Source of the DNA: Volvox africanus
Taxonomy: Eukaryota; Chlorophyta; Chlorophyceae; Chlamydomonadales; Volvocaceae
Assembly: GCA_030268105.1 (NCBI GenBank)
Contig: BSDZ01000019.1
Span: forward strand, 1,280,001-1,344,000
Direction: 5' to 3'
DNA: 64,000 nucleotides
The notes below the pieces were generated by a model that worked only from the letters and a program-made list of their open reading frames with translations, had not been told where the DNA came from and searched no databases. This document shows, one piece after another, positions 37,201 to 47,400 of this stretch (its first letter is position 1; each line of letters starts with the position of its first letter). The position numbers and the translations under genes are program-made.

Positions 37201-37828
37201 TTGTTGTTGTTGCGGTTGTTGCGGCCGTTGCTTATGATGTTGCTGTAATATCCACTGCTGCTGCTTACGTCGCCAGTGCATCATCTGCTGGGTATCTTCC
37301 GGCCCCTGGTTCCGAAATGGCCCCTGGTAGGTTGAATCTCTTCGATGATGGGACCTCTTCATTTGCGAGCGAAGCGGGATTTGCGTTTGCGTTTCCGTGT
37401 TCGGCGACATGCCCTGCGATGAATCCAGCAGCGGCGGCAGCGGCTCCGATGGCAACGGATCTTGTTCAGCAACAGCATCGGTATGCGATACACAGCAAGA
37501 CGCGTGCCAGACTGGATCATCAGGCTGTTCTTCATGCTGCAATAGCACTCCTGGCGGTGGCGGCGGCTGTAGCTCTGATGATCCTTCCGGGACTACGGTT
37601 GGCAGCTGCTGGAGCGAATTCAAAGTAGCACTAGGTGGAACCGACCCAGCCTCAGGATCCGGAAGGAGGAGGCGATGCGAGCTCTCCGGAGCTTGAAGCG
37701 AAGCGTGGCTGTCGGGGTCAACAGAAGGGTCATCTCGTCAAGGCGGTTTCGGAGAGACTACAATGCCGAGTAAAGCTTGCCGTGGATTAACTGAAGCCAA
37801 TCTTACCTTTGTAAGAATGTAGAAGCAT
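16461..37828 (-). CDS. Giant Ala/Gln-rich protein of unknown function, 13 exons
   Basis: Exons on the minus strand, 5' to 3': 37828-37807, 37733-35425, 34922-34653, 33602-29880, 29581-29075, 27680-27566, 26660-26215, 24284-23322, 23067-22714, 22505-22296, 21170-20651, 19954-17999 and 17374-16461. All 12 junctions are GT-AG with matching phase, giving about 4,102 aa. Start MLLHSYK is split by a 73-bp intron. Residues ~60-290 are Gln-rich. Later parts alternate Ala/Gly/Pro runs with Leu-rich helical islands such as AEVLVRLLARV, QMVRVFLAKLANIPV and ALTAACWNMGVMPPVL. These recall alpha-solenoid organelle RNA-binding proteins of green algae (OPR type), but I see no RAP domain or diagnostic OPR motif. 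That comparison is a guess. Coiled-coil-like Gln/Glu segments lie near residues 1500 and 2840. The exon 7 donor (26215) has alternatives. Two adjacent genes are possible but unneeded. Confidence 0.6.
21883..21935. repeat. (GATA)n microsatellite
   Basis: Runs of GATA with interspersed GGTA units in an intron of the giant minus-strand gene. Confidence 0.9.
22571..22713. repeat. (CCCCA)n-rich tract at an intron 3' side
   Basis: CCCCACC/CCCTCACC units fill much of the 208-bp intron at 22506-22713 of the giant gene. Read on its sense strand this is a TGGGG-rich intron beginning GTGAGGGTGGGG. Confidence 0.85.
24420..25000. repeat. AT-rich simple-sequence stretches
   Basis: Within a 1.93-kb intron of the giant gene there are two AT-rich patches. 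One at about 24420-24502 is TATATA-rich with a repeated ACCCTATATATA. The other at about 24840-24970 contains (ATATAA)n and (TAATAT)n. No coding signal is seen between them. Confidence 0.75.
25564..25694 (+). repeat. Dispersed repeat family R2, copy b
   Basis: This shares GGCAGGACAGACAGACAAAG, CTGCGCTGTGGCTCGGTCC, GGTCAGGACCCCCGGTGCT and the ending CGCCCACAGTGTAACACCC with the copy that follows. The reverse strand begins GGGTGTTACACTG, like an LTR end (TG...), but no matching second LTR with an internal domain is seen. Confidence 0.8.
25704..25873 (+). repeat. Dispersed repeat family R2, copy c
   Basis: This lies directly downstream of copy b in the same orientation and ends with the same CAGTGTAACACCC. 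It also carries the 5' part TGCCCTTCCTGGCTCGAGCG that the copy at 3441 shares. The tandem arrangement sits in an intron of the giant gene. Confidence 0.8.
26700..27075. other. AT-rich island in an intron, degraded frames
   Basis: AT-rich DNA begins within the last bases before exon 7 of the giant gene. On the minus strand a coherent 30-codon frame (HKSSIAAENLSEVSLERNPS...) ends at TAA. Further along, a hydrophobic segment reads LAFTVAAIGYFIIIVFCMYF. Its DNA is weakly alignable to a segment of the island at 10.99-11.06 kb, whose minus strand reads ITAAMLGILLGTVLFIVTSF. It is probably the same kind of foreign or decayed DNA. No family is assigned. Confidence 0.4.
27370..27500 (-). other. Small AT-rich patch with protein-like minus frame
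   Basis: The minus strand reads HYNQYEEEIEPDRFEDDKGA followed by a short hydrophobic end and a stop. Codon use is AT-rich, unlike the neighbouring exons. It lies in the same intron as the 26.7-27.1 kb island. I do not recognise the family. Confidence 0.3.
27800..28115. repeat. Pyrimidine minisatellite, ~34-bp unit
   Basis: Five to six copies of a C/T unit containing CCCTGTCCCTCTCTGTTCCT decay into CCCTCC runs. It lies in the intron 29074-27681 of the giant gene. Ser/Pro/Leu frames across it are repeat artefacts. Confidence 0.9.
28777..29031. repeat. (CCCT)~63 microsatellite
   Basis: About 255 bp of nearly uninterrupted CCCT lies in intron 5 of the giant gene, 44 bases inside the donor of exon 29581-29075. 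Its perfection suggests recent expansion, and length may differ between individuals or assemblies. Frames encoding (GREG)n or (PPSL)n are artefacts. Confidence 0.97.
34061..34222 (+). repeat. Dispersed repeat R1, copy b
   Basis: This is the second copy of the ~160-bp repeat at 8791-8950, in the same plus orientation, in intron 3 of the giant gene. It is followed at once by TATATATG and a (CA)n/(TA)n microsatellite. Confidence 0.85.
34254..34295. repeat. (AC)n(TA)n microsatellite
   Basis: A run of CA units followed by a TATATA run. It abuts repeat R1 copy b, in the way that simple-repeat tails often flank retroposed copies. Confidence 0.9.
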
Positions 37829-38427
37829 GACGGAAGGCACACTTGGTGCTTGAGGCACCACCCGCCGTGGAGGCATCTGCGCGCCGATGGAAACGGTCTC
37901 AGAATTTTAAAACGTTTTGGTATGAGATTTTGTAAACATATGTACGAATGACCTACCATTGAGGATCGTCGTTATCGCGTTTAGGAGTTGGTTCACACGC
38001 CGAAGCCGATAATAAACTAGCATCAGAAAGGGCCGGAAGCAGCCGCCTGACGTTTTGGCCAAGTGCTTGTTTGCATTCGTAAGTCAAAACTGCGAAAGGA
38101 GGTGGTCGAATTCTGTAGTACGTTCACAGTAAGCTGCTGTACACCGGAATTCCATCAGGTATTAAGCTATCCACTATATGTCTTTTAATATGTCTTTTGG
38201 CCTCCGTAATTGTCAATCCTAACGGATTATCTTACATTGATTGGCAACACGTGTCCTGGCTGCTATGTTGCCACCCTTAGTAGTATTTTGTGAAGTGGAA
38301 CCCTTATGAGTAATTATTGGTATTGAACTATGCATTTTTCGGGTGCTACTTATTTATGTTAAAGATATTTAAAGTCATAGGGCTTTGGTACACGACGCCT
38401 GCCTTGACCTGAAGGCCATCGCCCGGA
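37829..38427. promoter_or_regulatory. Divergent upstream region of the giant gene and the K+ channel gene
   Basis: These 599 bases separate the start codons of the minus-strand giant gene (37828) and the plus-strand channel gene (38428). They must hold both 5' UTRs and promoters if the models are right. No clear TATA box or repeat stands out, and no coding exon was recognised. Confidence 0.5.
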
Positions 38428-41400
38428 ATGGAGCGCGGAAGCCCAGGTCGCCGGGACGCGCTTTTGCAACGACATGACGGAGATTCTCCCGTCATAAGCA
38501 TGAAGCGGCTTATGCAGCAACTTCACGAGGAGTTGAATGCTCTGCGGCAGCAGCAGGATGCGCTTCTCAAGCAGTTTGTGGATATGCGAAGACAGGATGA
38601 GGAGGAACGTCGTTGGTGGGTTATGAGGAAATCATGTCCGTGTTGATGGCAACTTGACAGGGCCGCACTGAATGGCGCACCGTACAGGGTCAAGGAACGC
38701 CTCGAGACGCTGAATCAAAAGGTTCAGGAAGCGACAGAGTCAGCATCAGCTCTAAATGCCTCGGCATTAGCTGCAGGTGGGGTTACCTGATCTGCATTTC
38801 AGTCACGAACAATGAACCGGCTGCGGTGTCCCATTCCCAAAGTCCCTGTCAGTAATTTCTCGTAATCTCGGATGTTCTAATCTTTTAGATAAGGTTTGAG
38901 GTATGTTTTGTGGATTGGATAGTCTGGGGCAATCGCAAGGGAAACAGTGCAGGTGGAGAGCCCTGTCCCCGCCTGCCCACTATTCCGCAGTCCCTCAAAA
39001 CCGGCTCCACAAACGCCACCTCTTCCCGGAAGGCTGCCCCCCGCTATCCTTAGGTGTAGCATCCTGCTACACGACCTTACATTCATGGCCTTGTGTAAAT
39101 CTCAATATAAGCACTGCACGACAACTCTGAATGTGCTGCCAGCTGTCGATCCTTGAGAGGAACCCTCATCATAAAGAACCCCTGCATGACCTATTTGCTG
39201 ATCCCCACGCGTCTGTTCCCTTCATGTTGTATTTAATTGGTCACAACTCTCTAAGACTTGTTTTCCCCGGGATTACGCGATACGCGCATGGGAAACATGG
39301 GAAACTTGCTCCAGCGGCCTCAGCAAACGCCGCTGCCAAGGCAGTGGGGGTCACCACAAAGCGTGCGCCAGGCATCGCTGCCAACAGCTCGGGGTCCTTA
39401 CTAAAGACGTCGTCCTTTGAGTTCGCACGTAATCTGCGTTTCCCTAAAGAGGGCAGTACTGGCGGTTTCGGCAGCATTAACCTGGCATCCGGGGCCCCGG
39501 CCGGCAGCAGCCCTCTTGCTGCTGGCTCCTTAGGAGCACGCGATCTCAGTCACGGGGGCAGCGAAAGTGAAGTTGATGGTCTGAAGTTCTCATTAAAAAG
39601 TCCACGCCGGCGCTTCCAGCAGCCTTCGTCATCTTCGGAGGAAGCGGAAGGGAGCACGCCGCACGCTGGTGTCGGACCCATGGGTCGCTCGGTGGCCAGG
39701 TACATACAGGCACGGAGTCTAGGCGACCCGCAGCGGTGGCAGCGGCGGCGGAGGTGGACGTCATATGTGACGTGGGAAGGGGGGGCCAGCGAAAAAGGGC
39801 CGGCATCATGTGGCGATGTGGGTCAATCCTCTTGAACCCTTAGCAAGTCGGATCATCGAGAATCACCATCGTGGCGACGACGCAGGGCTCGGTTTTGTCC
39901 ACATTTTGTCATGTTGGTTTTTGTGCATGAACTGATCACGACCGAAGTCATCCTCATCTCCTGGCGGCCTGTGGCACTGGTTTGATGACCCAAAGCATTA
40001 TTTACAATAACGCCCACGTATTCAGTACTCAAGCCATACATGCGGTCCTTTGCAGTCCTTTCTGGCACTAGCGGCGAAACCCAGGTTTCCTGTGACTTGA
40101 GGGTTCGCTATACGATCGCGCCTGCTGCATGTCGTCTTCTAACCTGTTTCACGAAATGCTTCGTCCAGGCGTACCTACCTGACGGAGGAGATTAGACGTA
40201 TCGGAGAGCTTCCTGTCGGGCAGGGAAGGTCAGCGGCACCAGAAGAGAAGGGGGCTCATGGAGTGGACAGGAAGCAAGTGTCCGCGTTCGCTGTCGCGGC
40301 CGCCCAGGCGCATGCAGCGGAAGATTTGGCATCTACCGGCCAGATAGATGACATTATTGTTTCTGGCGGGATCGAGAAGGCACAACGGCGGCGGGGCGAG
40401 GCGGTGTTGCGGCAACCAGGGAGCTCTCTTTCCGCTGAGCCTTCAGGCAGCCTGCAGGTTTGCGGGGCGCGTATGAGGGTTAAGCGTCCTCCTCCAGGTC
40501 ACGGGAAAACGCAATCTGGGAGTCCGCTGCTCCTGCTTTTCCTACTGCTGTGCACTTGCCAAAGAGCTGTAACTTTGTAATGTATCATAATCTTTAGCTT
40601 GTAAAAAGAATAAAAGATACGGCTGTGTTCTACATATCCAGGAGGGCTTGGCCTATGAACTCCTCAGGAATATCACGTGTTGAGATGTACATGACGACGA
40701 AGTCGTATCCTATTATGAGGGTGAAGGGGATAAGTGGGGATCTGGTGGCGGCCGGCTGGACGGAATTGAGTGGGGAGGAAGCTGGCGGATTACACTTGTA
40801 GACGTGTAAGCCTCATCGGTATCTCCAACGTAACATCCCCGTGCCACAATCTGCAATGAGATCTCCATGGCAACAATACTTAACTATTTTAGCTCACCCC
40901 GGCAAAAAATTTGTTAATATATCGTGACGTCCCATGTTTCATAGCGCTTTGTTGTGGGGAGCTGAGATTTTCGTCAAGCCCTCCCTTGCTCGCTGCCCCG
41001 CTGGTGTTGTCGAAACCACCGCCTTTCTCACCCATTCCGTTTCCTTCTCTCATCACAGTTTGATCCGCTCTTTAACCGACCTATATACCTACCTACCTAC
41101 CTATTTCTTCTGAACTTATTAACTAGGGGTCCATGGCATTCACTGAAGTAATCCCATCTGAAATCTTTGCAATCCCTTTTCCCGATACGCTATCTGGACA
41201 TTTCAGGAGGCCATGCCATCTTTCAGCATGATTTCGGACAACTTGGCGGCCATGGGTTTGAATGCCGCTGGCAGCGAAGGTGCTGGCTCTGGCGCCACCG
41301 CCGCTGGCAGCGCCCAGAATCTTTCCACGATTAGTTACGGATCCAGTCTCCCTCACAGCGTGAGCATGGGACATAGTCAGGGGCACGCAAACCATCACCA

Positions 41401-44400
41401 TCACCAATACCATCATAGCCACAGCCATGAGCATGGCCATCACTATGGGCATAATTTCGGTCACAGCAACAGTTTCGGTGGCGGCGGCAGCAACAGCAGG
41501 GCATTCTTCCCTCTTGGCCGCAACTCGCATCATGGGTTGCCAGGCGCTTTCGGCAGCGTCGCGATGCTTTTTCCATCCTTGCGTCACGGCGCCAGCGCGG
41601 ATGACTTGCCAGTCGGGACAACAATTGCGCAGCCACCATCACCGACCCGGTCGCCAACACGATCACCGCGTCGGTTCGCTGCTAGCGGCAGCTCGACACC
41701 GTATGCCGGCGTCACAGGCGGAGGTGCAGCACCCAGCGTCGGGGGACAAGCGCTAGGGCTAGACGTGGCGAGGATGTCCGTCAGTGCAGGTGGCGCCGCC
41801 GCTGGCGGCACCGCACCCTCCCTGGTGCGCGACAGCTCCCGCTCTGCCACTGTCTCGGACCCCGAGACGGAGCGAGTGGACGCGGCCAGTACCAGGTAGT
41901 TCGGAACGTCCTCAGCTGGCTGGAAGAAGAGGGGGTTTAGAGAGGCGAATGCTGGATTCGCGATCACGGGAGCCCATGGTTGAGAATCCGGAGAAAGGGA
42001 TGGGGTAAGGGAAGAAAACAATGGAGTCTCGGTTGCAGGAGCCCTTCCACGGGGGCTCATCTGACCTAAAATGGATTGCCATTATTCTGGATGCTCTTGC
42101 TTAGACATATATGTAAACGCAACAAGCTATGGGCTGTTTCTGTTCCCACTTCGCTCCGCCTCCAGGCATTTCAAGGGGATCTCCCCGCGCCTGGTGGAGA
42201 TCTACCGCCAGCGCGCTGAACAATCCCACTGGTCGTTACAGAGGGACTCGGTGCAGCTAATGCGAGGGAGTAGTCGCCGGGGCAGCACCGACACAATGCA
42301 GCGACCCACGGGTCCTTTCCGGCCGGCCGCCGCCGTGGTGGGATCGACGACGGGGATCGGCAGCGGCATGTCGCGGATGTCATTACTGCACGGCGGTGGG
42401 GGTGGCGGCGGCGGCGGCAGTAGCAAGGCGCATGATGGCCTCGCCAGTGCTGGCGTTGGTGGTATCGATGAAGCTTCCGGATGGGTTCTTTTGGACCCTA
42501 ACTACGACCACCCGCCCATGATTGGTGGGTGGAGAGTCTGGGTGAAAACCTGGGTATTCGGAGTTGGGGATGGGTAGGTGTTGGAGGCCGTAAAGGGTTA
42601 AGCAGGCCCCGTGATGTTGCTGCGGCTCATGGGCTAACAGGTACCCGCTCCGAAGCCATATTCAGTGTACTCTTTCATAGGCTAAGTCATTGTAGGTGAT
42701 TAGGATCTTGGCAAATCAACTGCCAATTGCTTAGCTGCCAACAACCGGGCATCATGCACTCCATTGCGCTCCATCATTCGTCCTTATGATGTCCCTGGCG
42801 TGCCTTTCTCTTTCCTCATTCTCTCTTTCTTGCTCTCTCTTTCTCTCTCTCTCTCTTGCTCACTTGCTCCCCATTCGTCTATACCTTTTCTTCTCCTCTT
42901 TCCCGTGCGGACACACAACATATGCACAATAAGGCCCTCGCTTTTCCTATACGGTTCGCGCTGTCCTCAAGCCACATATGGTCCACATATCATACACGTC
43001 CGTCGCCATCTTAAACCCTATGCTTATCTTGTTGGCCTTATCTCAACAGTGCTAGTTATACAAAATCGTATCCCTCTTATATCATCTCCGAATGCTTCTT
43101 AAATTTGCCCCCAAGGCGACGACGAGGAATATTCTAGGCCAATGAGTCTGGTGGATCGGCTAAAGCTCTACAGTGTTGGCCTAATACGGCCCGAAGGGCG
43201 AACGAAATGGGACCTCTTTATTCTGGTGCTACTTGTGTGGGTGCTGTTCGCTTCGCCGATCATCATCTGCTTCGGTCTCGCGGTGAGAGCTTGCGAGATC
43301 TACTCTCTGTCCCTCTCCCTCCCCTCCTTTTTCTTTCTCATTACTTTGACCCCGCCTATACTGGAGAGAGGGAGAGGGAGATAAGGGAGAGAGAGACAAG
43401 GGAGAGGGGCAGGGGCAGGGGGAGTAGTTTGAGAAGAATGGGGAAAGCAGGGAAGGGCGCTTCTTTGGTTAGGTTAATATTTGGCTGGTTTGTAGTGATT
43501 TGTTGAAGAACCTACCATAAGAGGGCGGGGTCCTTGGATGTCGGTCGGTGGGAAACCGTAATGGAATGATGGGCTGGGGAGGAACAGTAACTGTGCACGG
43601 CTTGAGCAGAAATATAAGATATAAGAATTAAGAGGTCAGGATGGGTTGGGGATTGAGACCGCCGAAGCAGGGGTTATAGGCTGGCTGAAAGGGACAGCGG
43701 CTGAAGGTTGGGGTATGAGGACGAGGTGCCAAGGCTTACCTTACTTCCGTTTCCCTCTCCCCTCTACCTTTTCTCCAACATCAACCCCGGCATCTACTCG
43801 CACGGTTGCTGTTCATGGTCGTATACTAACCCCCCTGGCAGATAATCATTTCTATCTTTTCTGTCATCGGCCGTCTGGTTCTATCTCTCTTTATCGCATT
43901 GCTGCACATTGCCGTCACTCTTCCTTCCCATTCAGGGTGATGCTTTCCATGGTGATTGGGTGGGTATCGTAGAGCTCTGCGTGGACGGAGCCTTCGCCTT
44001 CGACATCTACCTCAACTTCAGGTAAAGAAGAAGGAATTCTAGACTTCTCAATGAAGCTCCCGCCCGTGCGTGGGCTCATGCGGCCCATGGGTCCGTTGCT
44101 TATCCGCCAGACCCGCCATGCCATTTCGACCTGCCTTCCAGGACGGCCTACTATGACAGCAAAGGCTACCTGGTAACGGAGCGGTGGCGCATCGCCCGCC
44201 ATTACTTGAAGACCTGGTTCCTGTTGGACCTTGTGTGCGTTATCCCCTACGACCTCATCACCGCGGGGACCATGGGCTTCTTGTCCATGCTCAAGGCAAG
44301 GCAGTGCAGGAGGGGGCCGCTGGGAAGTGTGCGGGCTAGGACTTAACAGGGCCACGTCTGATTGTGCATGGGGTCTGCCTTGTTGATGTGATATTATGTT

Positions 44401-47400
44401 AATGGTACGAACTCCCCGTTCCCCATGGTCCCACGCCATGTCTCACCTCAGCCGTCTCAGCCGCGTCCCCACCCCATTTCCCCCGGCCCCACCCAATTAC
44501 GGTTCCTGCAGCTCCTCCGTGTGGTGCGAGTGGGCAAAGTGATCCGCATGATCCGCATGTACCGACTGCTGAGGGTCATCCGGCTGCCACGCATCTTGGA
44601 ACAAATGGAGATGTTCATCGATCGAGGAGTTCTGCAGGTGGGGCATCAGCGAAGGAGTAAACTGAGCGGAGCGACTGCTAACTGCAAACGCGACGGGGAA
44701 GCCCCTTCACCGTCTTGCTTGCCATGTGACTGTATCGATACATCAGGATATATCAGGATACATCGAGATACATCGGGTTATATAGCTAGATCTCGTATAG
44801 CGAACCGTAGCTAGTTAGTACCTGTGGAGCTGGGGTGCCTGAGGACGCTGGACGTCTGTGCGACGGACGGAGGGTTCAAGGCTCTAGAATGTTCCCTCCC
44901 CTCCTTTTGCACTCCTCCGCACCATCACAATGTTGTATATTGGTATTTCCAACACCTCCCATCGCCACCACCGCCTTCCTGTGTGCTTTCTCTTGTGGAG
45001 GTTTTTTAGGGTCTGTGTATTTAGCTATTGATTTTACTGCATTCGCACACTCGTCCTCCCCGTCCCCGCCTGGGTTTGCGGTGATTGATTCTATTGCATT
45101 GCAATCTTGTGTGATAAATTAAGACCACCTTTCTCTCACTTGTTCTGATGATATTAGCCGCGTGCCGTGCACACTCGTATTCCTACAACGCATGTCGTTA
45201 CCAACCGCGCTTCCTCGGTGTGTGTGTGTATGTGTGTTTTCGCTGAAGTTATTCCGTTGCCACAATCTCCTGGAGAGTCCAGGCGCTGTGCCCGGCTCTT
45301 CCTCCTACTAACACGCCACAATCTCCTTCCCCATCTGCTCCCTCCTCCCCACCCGGGTCTCATCACTTCGCGGCCCCTCCTTGCAAAAGGTCATGGCTTT
45401 CGTCCTGTCTGTTTGTCTGTTGGCGCACCTATCTGCCTGCATCTTCTTCTACATGGCCTACCTGGACGGCCTGGGGCCGCAGACCTGGGTGGCGGCGTAC
45501 GGGGTGCAGGAGGCTGGTGAGGCTAAAACGATAACTGGAACTGGGGAACCTCATTTGAGGCGTGTAAATGGGGGGGGGGGAAGAATGCAAAGACATCACA
45601 TGAACGAAATGGACGGAGTTAAAAGCTGTATTGCGCAAGGAGGGGGAAATGGGAGATGGTGGTGGTAGTGGTGGTGATGGTGGTGATGCGAATGGTGGTG
45701 GTGTGGTAAGCAATATTTTGTTTGCGGGACTTATTTGAAAAGGTTACAATACAAGTGTGTATTAAGCTTCATGGGAAGGTCGTTCGGAGGTGGTGGAGAC
45801 GGCAGTGTCGGCGGTGTTGACACCGACAAGTTTTGGAGATTGCGTTGGTCGTGGGTTACAAACCCAAACCCCCAAGCCGGCACACAAACCTAGGAATTAA
45901 TTCCTCATCCCATACTCCCACCCGTCACCTCGCTCTCCTGGCCCTGCCACACCTTAGACCTGGCCACCAAGTACCTCACCTCGTTGTACTGGGCCTTCAC
46001 CACCACCGCCACTGTGGGATACGGCGATATCACCCCAAAAACGGACAAGGAGAAGGTAAGTCGGTGTGTGGAACACATACACAAACAAAAACAATAAACA
46101 CACTTATTTTGCGCCTTGCTGAACTACGTGCCGGCGGGGAATTTCTCGCCGCCGGCGCCTTCGTCCAACTCCGTTATTTATCATACCCCTATCCACGCCA
46201 CAGATAGGTGGTAGAATGATATAGCCCACTCCACCCCACCCCTCGGTCCCTCTCACACGCCTGCGGGTGGTTCTGCCACGCACTGAGTTATACCATGCTG
46301 CGAGTGCTTCTTCCAGTTTCTTTTGGCCTTTCTGGATGCAAATCTATTTGCGGCCCTTCTTCTTGGGGACAACCCAAATCCTAATCTCTCTCTCTTTCTC
46401 TGTTTCCCCTCTCTCTCCCATCCTGCTTTTGGCGTCAACCCTCTCCTCATGCTGTAAAACTTCACTGTCGTCCCCGTCCCCATCCCTACGGCCGGATCCA
46501 ACTGCAATCAGATCATCGCCATCTTTGTGATGTGCCTCGGCGTGTCGCTCGTGGGCTACGTCACATCCTCTATCACCAACATCATGGCAATCAAAAACGC
46601 GCAGCAAACCAACATTGCCGCAAAGAAGCAGTTGGTAGGTATTGGGTACAGCTGGGACGTCGGGAGGAAACAACGGACCCATGGGTTACAGGTCCTCACG
46701 GGCGCTGCGCACTTGTAAAGGGCTGCGAATTGCCAGTTAGCGGACGGGCTGTGGGCACTGATGGCAATTTAGAAACGTTGGGCTTTGCTAACATGTGTAT
46801 TGCTACAGCATTGTAGCGCTATGGAAAAGTCGCTGGAGTTATGAAGTAATTAATGGAATTGAGATGCCGTACGTACGCACGGTCTGTAGAAGTGTAATCT
46901 ACTGAGGACAAGGAGCGCTAAACCCTAATCTACTGAGAGAAGGCTAATTCTTGTCCGATAAGTACGGTAACGCCGTACTTTAGTCTTAGTCCTTAGTTTT
47001 CGTTCGAGCGAGCTCTGAACGGTATCCTCCGTTAGAGCATTATGAATTTACACCTTCTATAGCCGGTTTGATTGTTATGCCGCGAATATAGACGGCAAGG
47101 ACCGCCAAGAGCCCTACCCACCCCGAGTCGCCAACACTAAGGGGGGTTTTCCAGGTACTTACCAGACCGGCTCCGGGAGATAGGTGTGATGGCCGGCCAC
47201 TGATGACTTTCTCCCTCTCCCCCTTCTTCTCTTCTCCCTCTCTTCCTCCGTCCGTCCTTCCCGCTTTCCGCCGTCCCTCTCCTCTCCTATCCTAACCCTA
47301 CTCCAATATGGATTCTTACCCGCGAGCCTCGGGGTCTCCATCCCGCATGCACCCATGATGCCCTCCCGGACCCGTCATGCAGGTGATGGACGTGCTCAAG

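Noticed and set aside
43116..43506. Longer plus frame running past the S1 exon
   Set aside because: The donor GCG|GTGAGA at 43282 keeps phase to the S2 exon. Sequence beyond is a GAGA/TCTC-rich intron.
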